Origin: JAFASC01 sp034669505
GTDB lineage: Bacteria; Pseudomonadota; Alphaproteobacteria; Rhizobiales; Beijerinckiaceae
DNA: 64,000 nucleotides
Reading direction: 5' to 3'
NCBI GenBank assembly: GCA_034669505.1
Contig: JAXDNJ010000041.1
Coordinates: 25,280-89,279, forward strand
A program made the position numbers and the translations under genes. Every line of letters begins with the position of its first letter. The first letter of the stretch is position 1. This document shows positions 54,850-63,478 of this stretch, one piece after another. The notes below the pieces were generated by a model. It saw only the letters and a program-made list of their open reading frames with translations. It searched no databases and was not told where the DNA came from.

Positions 54850-56937
54850 TCATCCCCGCCTCAGCCACACCCTGTTGTCGTGAACCGCGGCGCCGCCGAA
54901 GGGCGCGGGGGAATCGTCGCCGGTCAGCACGTTGATCCCCTCGCCGTCGACGAACGCGCCGTTCGGCCAGACGCCCTCGGAGATCAGCACGCCGCGCTGC
55001 ACGCCGTCGAACAAACGCGCATGCAGACGCACCCGCCCGCGCACATTACCGAGCATGACGAGATCGCCGTTGGCGATTCCCCGCTCCGCCGCGTCATCGG
55101 GGTGGATCATCACCTCCGGCCGTGTCTCGCGCGCCCGCGAGGTCGGACCTTCGTTGAAACTCGAATTCAGGAAGTTGCGCGCCGGGCTGGTGGCGAGGCG
55201 GAACGGATGCTCCTCGTCCGCCTCCTCGATGACGCGCCAGTGATCCGGTAATGACGGCATGTCGCGATACGGCCCGCGCGGCGCATAGCCCTTGAACGAC
55301 ACGCGCGGCCAATCCGCCTTGAAGCGGAATTTCTTGTCGGGCCAGGCGAAGCCGTCGAGATAATGCGAGGTGGCGAAGTCCGGCTGCACGTCGAGCCAGT
55401 TTTCCGGCTCGGCCTCGGCGAGCGTGCCCCAGCCGGAAGCTTGCAGCGTCGCGTCGATGAGCTCGCGCGGGCTCATGTCGAAGCCGCGATGCGCGACGCC
55501 GAGGCGCGCCGCAAGGCCGTTGATCATGTCGTGATTGGAGCGGCACTCGCCCGGCGGATCGATCAGCTTCAGCCCCAAGCCGATATGCTGATGGCCGCCG
55601 CCGGTATAGAAATCGTCGTGCTCCAAAAACATCGTCGCCGGTAGCACGATGTCGGCGGCGCGCGCCGTCTCGGTCATGAACTGCTCGTGGACGGCAACGA
55701 AGAGATCCTCGCGCGCGAAACCGCAGCGGACCTTGTTCTGGTTGGGCGCGATCGAGGCGGGGTTGGTGCTCTGCACGAGCAGCGCCTTGACCGGCGGGCC
55801 GCCCTCGAGCGCGTCCGGCTCGCCGCAGAGGACCGCGCCGATGCGCGACTGGTCGAGCGCGCGGGTTTTCGGATCGCAGAGTTCGGCGCCTTCGAGCAGG
55901 CGCTTGTCGAGATGGAAGATGGCGTTGTTGTTGTGGAAGGCGCCGCCGCCTTCGTACTGCCACGCCCCAGTTACGGCGGCGATGCAGGTCGCGGCATGCA
56001 TGTTCGCCGCGCCGTTGCGGCTGCGCGAGAAGCCGTAGCCGAGGCGGAAGTACGTGCGCTTCCGCGTGCCGACGACATGGGCGAACTCTTCGATGTCGTC
56101 GGCCGACAAACCGGTGATATCAGACGCCCATTGCGGAGTGCGGGTGGCGAGATGCGCCTCGAGCTCGGCCGGAGCGTCGGTATAGCGCTTGAGGTAGGCG
56201 CGGTCGGCAAGTCCTTGGCGGAAAAGCACATTCATGACCGCGCAGGCGAGCGCGCCGTCGGTGCCGGGCTTCAGGCAGAGCGCGAGATCGGCCTGCTCCA
56301 TGGTGGCGTTGCGGTAGACGTCGACGACGACGATCTTGGCGCCGCGTTCCTTCCTGGCCCGCATCGCATGGGTCATCACATTGACCTGCGTCGCCGCGGC
56401 GTTCGTGCCCCAGATGACAACGCAATCGGCCTTCGCCATCTCGCGCGGATCGGGCCCGGCCATCCTGCCGGTCCCGGCGATGAAGCCCGGCCAAGCGAGA
56501 TTGACGCAAATCGTCGAGAAGAAGCGCGAATATTTCTTGGCGTTGGTCAGCCGCACGATGCCCGAGCGCATCACGTGCCCCATCGTGCCGGCGTAATGAT
56601 AGGGCCATATGCTCTCAGGCCCGAGCTCGGCTTCTGCGCGTGTGAATTCGCGTGCGATCACATCGAGCGCTTCGTCCCACGAGATGCGCTCGAATTGCCC
56701 AGACCCCTTGGGTCCGACGCGCTTCATGGGATGGGTGAGCCGCTCGGGATGATGCACGCGCTCGGCGTAACGCGCCACCTTGGCGCAGATGATTCCCGCC
56801 GTGTAGGTCTGCTCCTTGGCGCCATGCACCCGTCCAATGCGGTCCGAGGCCAGCACCTCAACATCGAGGGCGCAGCACGAGGGGCAATCGTGCGGGCAGG
56901 TCGAGCGGCCACGGGCGATCTGGACAGGAGCGTTCAT
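54850..56937 (-). CDS. molybdopterin-dependent oxidoreductase (formate dehydrogenase/DMSO reductase family)
   Basis: A 695-residue enzyme. The N-terminal 4Fe-4S site is CPHDCPSCCALDVEV (residues 14-28) with the last ligand in GIICAKVARYAERVHHPERL. The molybdopterin fold has KADCVVIWGTNAAATQVN, YGFSRSRNGAANMH and PATMFLEHDDFYTGGG, and the C-terminal dinucleotide-binding domain ends VMIHPDDAAERGIANGDLVML. There is no TAT signal, so it is cytoplasmic. Members act on formate or varied oxyanions and N-/S-oxides; the substrate is unknown. It is monocistronic and would depend on molybdate such as that imported by ModBC. Confidence 0.88.
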   Translation of the reverse strand: MNAPVQIARGRSTCPHDCPSCCALDVEVLASDRIGRVHGAKEQTYTAGIICAKVARYAERVHHPERLTHPMKRVGPKGSGQFERISWDEALDVIAREFTRAEAELGPESIWPYHYAGTMGHVMRSGIVRLTNAKKYSRFFSTICVNLAWPGFIAGTGRMAGPDPREMAKADCVVIWGTNAAATQVNVMTHAMRARKERGAKIVVVDVYRNATMEQADLALCLKPGTDGALACAVMNVLFRQGLADRAYLKRYTDAPAELEAHLATRTPQWASDITGLSADDIEEFAHVVGTRKRTYFRLGYGFSRSRNGAANMHAATCIAAVTGAWQYEGGGAFHNNNAIFHLDKRLLEGAELCDPKTRALDQSRIGAVLCGEPDALEGGPPVKALLVQSTNPASIAPNQNKVRCGFAREDLFVAVHEQFMTETARAADIVLPATMFLEHDDFYTGGGHQHIGLGLKLIDPPGECRSNHDMINGLAARLGVAHRGFDMSPRELIDATLQASGWGTLAEAEPENWLDVQPDFATSHYLDGFAWPDKKFRFKADWPRVSFKGYAPRGPYRDMPSLPDHWRVIEEADEEHPFRLATSPARNFLNSSFNEGPTSRARETRPEVMIHPDDAAERGIANGDLVMLGNVRGRVRLHARLFDGVQRGVLISEGVWPNGAFVDGEGINVLTGDDSPAPFGGAAVHDNRVWLRRG

Positions 56938-57120
56938 TAACGGGACTCGCAGCGCCTCTTATGCCTGCCGCCCGGGCAATCCGCAATCGTCACGCCGTCA
57001 CGCTTGGAAGCATTAGCGGCTGATTGACTCAGCAACGTCCAGACCGCCATGGCTGTCGTGAGAGGCTTCGCGCGGCTAAGTCTCGTCGTGTGCTCGCCCG
57101 CGCGTTGTCCGGAGTCCGCA

Positions 57121-58853
57121 CTAAGTGCTCGCCGCTCCCGGTCCATGCACTGGCGGCGGCGGTGGCGGGGCGTAGGCGAAAGACGCGGAATTTGGATAGG
57201 CCTCCCGGCGCAACTCGCCGCTTTCATCCCGGTATTCTAGATTGCGCCTGACGAGCTGATCAAACGATGTCGTATTCTCGATCTCGTCCATCCCGAACTC
57301 CGAAAACGCATCGGGGCCGTAGACGTTCTGCGACACAAGCGGATTGGTCAGAATTTGCGAGAATGCGTCGACCGCAACCATCGTGCGGAGCAGCAGTGGC
57401 AAGATCGCGGGAATATCGCGCTTTTGCGCAAAGAGGCCGACAAGCAGTTCCACGTCTCTGATCTCGCCGTGATAGAGATCGGACAGCTCTTTTGCGAGCG
57501 GAGTGTCGCCGGCGAGTTCTTCGAACGAGCCGACCGGCGGCTGACCGAAGGCAGCCTGGTATTCGACGAACGGGCGCAGTCGCTGGTTCCTGGCGAATTG
57601 ATGCGCCGCCTCTTCAGCAATGTGGAGGTAATACGGATTGTTGTGTAGCCCGATCTGTCCCCCCGGCTGCAGCGAGGCGGCGGAGATGATAGCGGCCGCA
57701 CCATGCGTCTCGAGAAGTGCGTTGTTGAAGCGATAATCCGTGTGCGTGAGAGTGTCGCCTTTCACCTGAAGCATGTCCGGCACGAAGGATGCCAACGATA
57801 GAGAAGATTGAATTCGATCGCAATGCGGTTTGCGCGATACCAATGCTCCCTTTCGGCGAAAGACCGGTCGAGATACAGCTTTACCGGAGGCAGCGAAAGC
57901 TGATTGATATATTCGTAGATCGTGAGATTGAGCCCCACCACGATGTTGATATTGCGCGCCGTCTCGAACAGGCGATCGTCGTCCCAATTAGGGTATTTCT
58001 CGGCGAGCTTATGGCATAACCGGTTATGCTCGCGGATGAAGATGCTGCTGATCGCGGTATAAAGGATTGTAGAATTGCCGCGTTCGAGACCCGTCGCGTA
58101 AAGACCGAGCTTTCGCTTCTTGCGCTCGTCGTCGTCGACCTCGACGAGCGTTCCCAGAACTATCTGCTCCTGCGACATGCCACCCAAATAGGGCTTCATA
58201 TAGGTGAGTTCCTTGAATTCATCCTTCAGGTCGCCATGGCCATCAAAGAGCAGTTCAGGAAACCGTCCGCCGCACCGGGTTTTCAGCTTTCCCCCCTCCA
58301 ACGTGCGAAGCAGCCGCGTCGTCGCCGCGTCAAGTCCGTAGATCTCGCAGAGATCGATTTCGTGATTCGACGTGTTCAGCCGCTCATCGATCTGGTCTTT
58401 GCGTAGAAAGCTGTCCGTGAACCATTGGGCGAAGAAGCAGAGCAATGCAGAGCAGTTCGTCGCCGGGATGAAGTCCTGACGTTGATAGAGTGCAAGCACC
58501 CGGTTCAGCGGTACTGTTTCGTTCAGCCGGCGCGCGTAGCTTTCGGGCGCCGGTGGCAGATGGCGGCCGGTGAAGCGCCGGTTGGCCAAGCCGTCCCAGC
58601 TTATATAGCTCACCGGCGGGTCCGCGGACTTCCTGCCCGTCGGTGCCGGGTCGATCGGACGCGGCGTCCACAGCGTATAAGCTTGCGGCCGCGCCATCGT
58701 GCTGCCGACCGCGGCGTTGATCATCAACTTGTTCATACCTGCGTGCAGAGATGGCGAATCCTCAATGTACTTGGCGACTGCCGGATGACTGCGCAGGAAA
58801 TCGAGCCACTTCCGCCGCAGTGCATTCTTTAACAGCGTGCTTTTATTCGCCAT
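57121..58853 (-). pseudogene. cyclooxygenase-like haem peroxidase, frameshifted copy
   Basis: The first frame runs from the ATG at 58853 to residue 355 and the second continues from there to the stop at 57121, giving a 577-residue protein once a base is restored. The break lies at 57788-57789: this copy reads GGATGCC where the intact paralogue reads GGAATGCC (same strand), so one base is missing after the YRWH motif. Up to that point it matches the paralogue, including FAQWFTDSFL, REHNRLCHKL and EFNLLYRWH, and after it SFVPDML and DAFSQILTNP. It may be a true pseudogene or a sequencing error; both parts look otherwise conserved. It lies downstream of the intact copy on the same strand. Confidence 0.85.
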
Positions 58854-59350
58854 TGTCGATAACCCTCTCGCGGCAATAAGCCGAGTAGAGCAGCGGGAGG
58901 CCGTCGACGCAAGAACGAGTAGATTTTTAGGGGCATCCGGCGGCTGAGCCGCAAACCTGCGGCCGTTTAGCCGCGACCGACCACCGGCTTACTCCTCCAG
59001 AACACGTCTCAACGCCAGCAGGCCATCGGCATCACGTTCCACGCCGGTCGCCATTCCAGTACTGCTGTCCGACGGTCAGCATGGTTGTGCAGACGTTGCG
59101 TCCTGGCGCGCTGAAACCCAGGCCCCGCGTCGGCTGGATTACGCGCGACACCACGGCCGGCAAGATACACCTGCCGAAATCGGTCTGCCCATCGCAACAC
59201 CGAAAGGAGCGGGACGCAACCGGGTTCGCGTGACCGAGCCGATTAAACTCGACGTGATCTCCTACCCCGTCCGCCGGCCTAGCCTTTGCTGAAGCGCCGG
59301 CACGAATCCCGGCCACGGCGCGTACCTTGATTGACAAACAAGTCACAGCA
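58854..59350. other. spacer of about 500 bases between the haem peroxidase genes
   Basis: I find no supported gene here. A minus-strand frame of 104 codons at 59032-59346 has no recognisable domain or ribosome-binding site, and no strong repeat was seen. The bases next to 58853 should contain the promoter or leader of the downstream peroxidase copy. Confidence 0.5.
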
Positions 59351-61120
59351 TCAACGCGTCGGTGGCCGCGGTGTTGGGGGATAGGCGAAACTGGCCAGGT
59401 TTGGCGGAGCTACCTCGCCCAACAAATTCCGCATCATAAGTTGATCGAACGATGTTGTCTCTTCAATTATTTCCATTCCTTCCTTGCCGAAGGCGTCGGG
59501 GCCATAAACGTTCTGGGACAGCAGCGGGTTCGTCAGAATCTGTGAGAACGCGTCGACCGCGACCATCGTGTTCAGCACCGGCGGCAAAACCCCAGGCGGC
59601 GTGCGCTGTTGCGCAAACAGCCCGACGAGGAATTCCACATCCTTGATCTCGCCGTTGTAGAGGTCGTACAATTCGCGCGCGAGGTCATCGTCCCCGGTGA
59701 GGTCTTTGAAATCCTTCGCCGGCGTCCAATCGAAGGCGGCTTGATACTCGACGAACGGCCGCACACGTTGACTGCGCGAGAATGCATGAGCGGCGTACTC
59801 AGCCTGCCAGAGGAAGGGCGGATTATTGTGCATTCCGACCTGGCCGCCGGGCTGGCGCGCCGCAGCGGCGATCACAGCCGCTGCACCGTATTGCTCCAGA
59901 ACCGCGTTGTTGAATCGGAACTGAGTATGATCGAGCAGCTGACCGTCCACCTGAATGGTGTCAGGCACAAAGGAATGCCAGCGATAAAGCAGGTTGAACT
60001 CTATCGCGATGCGGTTCGCCCGATACCAATGCTCCTTTTCGGCAAAAGGCCGATCCAGCTGCAACTTTATCGGCGGTTGGGCAAGCTGATTGATATATTC
60101 ATTGATCGTAAGCTTGAGCAACATGACAATGTTGATGTTGCGCGCGGTCTCGAAGAGCCGATCGTCATCCCAGTCGGGATGCGCGGCAGCAAGCACATCG
60201 CATAATCTATTATGCTCACGGATGAAGATGGTGCTGATTGCAGTATACAGGATCGTGGAATTGCCGCGTTCAAGCCCAGTTGCGTAAAGACCGCGCTTCC
60301 TTATCTCACGCTCTGCGTCGGGAACGTTAAGACTGCCAAGGGTTATATCCTCCAGCGAGTGCGTGCCCAGATATGGCCTCACGTAGATCAAATCCTTGAA
60401 TTCTGATTTTACGTGGCCGTTTTCATCGTAGAGCCGTTGAGGAAACCGCCCATCGGAGTCGGTTTTCAGCTTTCCTCCATGCAAGGTGCGAAGCGCTCTC
60501 GCCGTTTCCGCGTCGAGTCCATAAATCTCACAGAGATCGATCTCGTGGTTTGACGTGTTCAGCCGTTGGTCCTTCTGGTCTTTGCGTAGAAAACTGTCCG
60601 TGAACCATTGTGCGAAAAAGCAGAGTAAGGCGGAGCAATTCGCCGAATCGATGGGCTGCTCCTTTCCGTTTATCTGTTTGCGCGTATACAGGGCGAGCAC
60701 CTGGTTCAGCGGCGGCAAACGATCCGAGTAGCTCTTGGGCGCCGGCGGCAAATGACGTCCGGTGTAGCGTCGATCGATCAAGCCTGCCCACGTTATATAG
60801 CTTACTGGCGGGTCCGGCGGCGATGCTGCGGCGGTTTGCCCGTACGGCTGGGTCAGGATCGCATGGTGCTCCGAAACAGCCAGAAAGGTTGTCGGCGTAG
60901 GAGCTTTCAGGTTCGGGTGGATCGGCGTGGCCGTCCACAACGTATAAGCCTGCGGCCGTGCGATCGCGCTATCGACCGCGCCACTGATCAAATGTCTGTT
61001 CGCCCAGGCGTGTACACGCGGCCTTTTCTCGACAAATTTCCCAATCGACGGGTGCGCCCGAAGGAAATTCACAATCTTTCGGCGGCGCTCGTTGTTCAAG
61101 AACCTGCGTTTATTTGGCAT
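59351..61120 (-). CDS. cyclooxygenase-like haem peroxidase (animal peroxidase superfamily)
   Basis: A 589-residue protein; the start at 61120 matches that of the paralogue. There is no signal peptide. Aligned by eye to prostaglandin synthase, the proximal segment EFNLLYRWHSFVPD (residues 374-387) carries Tyr379 and His382 at the Tyr385/His388 positions of cyclooxygenase, and DAFSQIL (Ser526) falls at the aspirin Ser530 site. REHNRLCDVLAAAHPDWDDDRLFETARNI matches closely. In the distal segment FAQWFTDSFL, Gln171 is kept but the distal His position is Asp175. It may be a fatty-acid dioxygenase rather than an ordinary peroxidase. It is the first of two tandem copies. Confidence 0.88.
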   Translation of the reverse strand: MPNKRRFLNNERRRKIVNFLRAHPSIGKFVEKRPRVHAWANRHLISGAVDSAIARPQAYTLWTATPIHPNLKAPTPTTFLAVSEHHAILTQPYGQTAAASPPDPPVSYITWAGLIDRRYTGRHLPPAPKSYSDRLPPLNQVLALYTRKQINGKEQPIDSANCSALLCFFAQWFTDSFLRKDQKDQRLNTSNHEIDLCEIYGLDAETARALRTLHGGKLKTDSDGRFPQRLYDENGHVKSEFKDLIYVRPYLGTHSLEDITLGSLNVPDAEREIRKRGLYATGLERGNSTILYTAISTIFIREHNRLCDVLAAAHPDWDDDRLFETARNINIVMLLKLTINEYINQLAQPPIKLQLDRPFAEKEHWYRANRIAIEFNLLYRWHSFVPDTIQVDGQLLDHTQFRFNNAVLEQYGAAAVIAAAARQPGGQVGMHNNPPFLWQAEYAAHAFSRSQRVRPFVEYQAAFDWTPAKDFKDLTGDDDLARELYDLYNGEIKDVEFLVGLFAQQRTPPGVLPPVLNTMVAVDAFSQILTNPLLSQNVYGPDAFGKEGMEIIEETTSFDQLMMRNLLGEVAPPNLASFAYPPTPRPPTR

Positions 61121-61198
61121 CTCGGCTGATCCCCCTGCCGGCAATAATAGAGCACTCACGAGCGCTCAACGCAAGGAGGAGCGGTGTGAATCCGCGCG

Positions 61199-61801
61199 TT
61201 AAACGCGCTCCGCCAGCCGCGCGGCATAGCGGGCCATTAGATCGACCTCAATGTTGAGCCGATCGCCTTCACGGCGTTCGCCCCAAGTCGTGACATCAAG
61301 CGTGTGCGGGATAATCAGGATCGCGAAACGGTCGCCCGAAACATCGTTGACCGTAAGAGAGGTGCCGTCGAGTGTGACCGAACCTTTGGCGGCGATAAAA
61401 CGCGAGATCTCTCGCGGCGCCACGATTTCGAAATGCGCCATTCCATCGAACGAACGGCGCGAGACGATCGTGGCGACGCCGTCGATATGGCCGGTGACGA
61501 TATGACCGCCGAGTTCGTCACCGATCTTAAGCGAGCGTTCGAGGTTAAGCCGCGTACGCACGCGCCATTCGCCGGCAGTGGTACGTGCCAGCGTCTCGGC
61601 GCCGGCATCGACATCGAAGATCGTGCGATTGCCGGCCTGCGCTACCGCGACAGCGGTCAGGCACGGGCCCGAACAGGCGATCGACGCGCCGATCGCGATC
61701 GACTCGGCGGGATAGGAACAGGCGATCCGCAGCCGGCGCAGGTCGCCGCGCTCTTCCGCGACGACAACCTCGCCGACGTCGCTAACGAGGCCTGTAAACA
61801 T
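61199..61801 (-). CDS. ribE: riboflavin synthase alpha subunit
   Basis: A 200-residue lumazine-binding protein that dismutates 6,7-dimethyl-8-ribityllumazine to riboflavin. Two tandem barrel repeats are visible: the first opens MFTGLVSDVGEV with SIACSGPCLTAVAV, the second has GGHIVTGHIDGVATI and KGSVTLDGTSLTVNDV. Length is normal. It starts immediately after the ribD stop. In this first repeat the usual Cys-Leu-Thr motif is conserved as CLTAV. Confidence 0.96.
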   Translation of the reverse strand: MFTGLVSDVGEVVVAEERGDLRRLRIACSYPAESIAIGASIACSGPCLTAVAVAQAGNRTIFDVDAGAETLARTTAGEWRVRTRLNLERSLKIGDELGGHIVTGHIDGVATIVSRRSFDGMAHFEIVAPREISRFIAAKGSVTLDGTSLTVNDVSGDRFAILIIPHTLDVTTWGERREGDRLNIEVDLMARYAARLAERV

Positions 61802-62947
61802 CTAAAGCACGCGGCAATAACGGCGCAGGCGATCGGGACCGGCAAACGCATCCTCGGCGAGCGTGTAGTCCGCGGCCTCGCCGAGTTTGCGCCGCGCGTC
61901 CGCCGCGAGCACCGGCACGCCCTTTGCGCCGAACGGTTTTGGCGCGGTGAAGATCACGACCTCATCGGCGAGCCCTGCCCCGATCAGCTCTTTGGCGACG
62001 CGCGGGCCGCCTTCGCTGAACACGCGGGTGATGCCGCGTTGCGCGAGCAGCGCCAGCGCAATCCTCAATTCGAGCCGCGCGCTGGAATGCGCCGGGATGC
62101 GCGCAACTTCGACTCCGGTCTCGCCGAGCGCGCGCTCGGCCTCGAGGGGCGCGTCCTCCGCCGCGATGATCAGCGTCGGATAATTGCGCGCGGTCGACGC
62201 CAGCCGCGAGCGCGGCGATATCGCGAGCCGGTAGTCGAGGACGACGCGCAGCGGCTGGATGTCGTCCATCCCCGGCAAACGCACGGTCATCAAGGGATCG
62301 TCGGCGCGCGCCGTGCCGATGCCGACCATAATCGCATCGTGCATGGCGCGCATGATGTGCACGCGGGCGTTCGCCGCGGCGCCGGTGATGGCGAGGCGCT
62401 TGTCGTGCTCGCCGCCGGCGGCAAAACCGTCGGCGGTCTCGGCGAGTTTCAGCGTCACCATCGGCCGGCCTTCGGTGACGCGCAGGATGTGGCCGAGATT
62501 GGCGCGCCGCGCCGGCTCCGCGCAGACGCCGGTTGTGACCTCGACACCTGCCGCCCTGAGCCGCGCGTGGCCGCGGCCGGCGACGCGCGGATCGGGGTCT
62601 TCCAGCGCCGAGACGACGCGCGCGATGCCCGCCGCGATGATCGCGTCGGCGCAGGGCGGCGTCTTGCCGTAATGGCTGCACGGCTCGAGCCCGACATAGA
62701 GGGTGGCGCCGCGCGCCGCGGCCCTGGCATCGTCGAGCGCCTCCGTCTCGGCATGCGGGCGCCCGCCGGGCTTCGTCCAGCCGCGCCCCACAATGGCGCC
62801 GTCGCGCACCACGACAGCGCCCACGGCGGGATTGGGCGCGGCCCGCCCGAGCGCGCGGCGGCCGAGGGCGAGGGCAGCCCTCATGAAATCGTCGTCGTCG
62901 GCGGCGGCGGCGGCGGGCGCGGCGGCAGCGGGCTCGGCGAGGCTCAT
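61802..62947 (-). CDS. ribD: bifunctional riboflavin deaminase/reductase
   Basis: A 381-residue RibD. The deaminase half has the zinc ligands in GRPHAETEALDDA (His, catalytic Glu) and GLEPCSHYGKTPPCADAI (two Cys). The reductase half, from about residue 165, has VMIGIGTARADDP-type sequence MVGIGTARADDPLMTVRLPG and ends SEGGPRVAKELIGAGLADEVVIF. The N-terminal Ala/Asp-rich extension (residues 1-20) is unusual. Its ATG overlaps the nrdR stop (ATGA) and its stop abuts ribE. Confidence 0.96.
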   Translation of the reverse strand: MSLAEPAAAAPAAAAADDDDFMRAALALGRRALGRAAPNPAVGAVVVRDGAIVGRGWTKPGGRPHAETEALDDARAAARGATLYVGLEPCSHYGKTPPCADAIIAAGIARVVSALEDPDPRVAGRGHARLRAAGVEVTTGVCAEPARRANLGHILRVTEGRPMVTLKLAETADGFAAGGEHDKRLAITGAAANARVHIMRAMHDAIMVGIGTARADDPLMTVRLPGMDDIQPLRVVLDYRLAISPRSRLASTARNYPTLIIAAEDAPLEAERALGETGVEVARIPAHSSARLELRIALALLAQRGITRVFSEGGPRVAKELIGAGLADEVVIFTAPKPFGAKGVPVLAADARRKLGEAADYTLAEDAFAGPDRLRRYCRVL

Positions 62948-63441
62948 ATCTTCTCGCTCACCCGCGCCGGCGGCGGCTCGGGCTTCTCCGGCTCGTGCGC
63001 GAGCTCGTCGATGAGCTGGCCGAAATCGCGCGCCTCGCGGAAATTGCGGTAGACCGAGGCAAACCGCACATACGCGACATCGTCGAGCGATTTCAGCCCC
63101 TGCATGACGAGCTCGCCGATGCGCTCGGCTGATATCTCAGCTTCCCCCGAGCTTTCGAGCTGGCGCACGATGCCGTTGACCATGCGCTCGACGCGCTCGG
63201 CCTCCACGGGGCGCTTGCGCAGCGCGATCTCCAGCGAACGCATGATCTTCTCGCGGTCGAACGGCACCCGCCGTCCCGAGCGCTTGACCACCACCAGGTC
63301 ACGCAGCTGCACCCGCTCGAAGGTCGTGAACCGCCCGCCGCAATCGGGGCAGACGCGCCGCCGCCGGATCGAGGAGGCATCCTCGGTCGGACGCGAGTCC
63401 TTCACCTGCGTATCGAGTGAGCCGCAATAGGGGCAACGCAT
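62944..63441 (-). CDS. nrdR: transcriptional repressor NrdR
   Basis: A 165-residue repressor of ribonucleotide reductase genes. The N-terminal zinc ribbon is MRCPYCGSLDTQVKDSR with CPDCGGRFTTFE (four Cys), and the ATP-cone domain follows (LVVVKRSGRRVPFDREKIMRSLEIALRKRP...). The C-terminal extension is Pro/Glu-rich. It is the first visible gene of nrdR-ribD-ribE and follows glyA by about 38 bases, the usual Rhizobiales order. Confidence 0.97.
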   Translation of the reverse strand: MRCPYCGSLDTQVKDSRPTEDASSIRRRRVCPDCGGRFTTFERVQLRDLVVVKRSGRRVPFDREKIMRSLEIALRKRPVEAERVERMVNGIVRQLESSGEAEISAERIGELVMQGLKSLDDVAYVRFASVYRNFREARDFGQLIDELAHEPEKPEPPPARVSEKI

Positions 63442-63478
63442 CGCTTCCGCCTCCGGGCGTCCCGGGGCGCCCCAAACC

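Noticed and set aside
55687..56940. Frame of about 417 codons antisense to the molybdopterin oxidoreductase
   Set aside because: Mirror translation of GC-rich codons; the opposite strand has all signature motifs of the oxidoreductase.
59032..59346. 104-codon minus-strand frame between the peroxidase genes
   Set aside because: No domain, no ribosome-binding site, and codon use unlike the neighbours; I treat the interval as non-coding.
61304..63052. Large + strand frame of about 580 codons opposite ribE/ribD
   Set aside because: Antisense to two firmly identified riboflavin genes, with Arg/Asp/Gly-rich composition and no motif.
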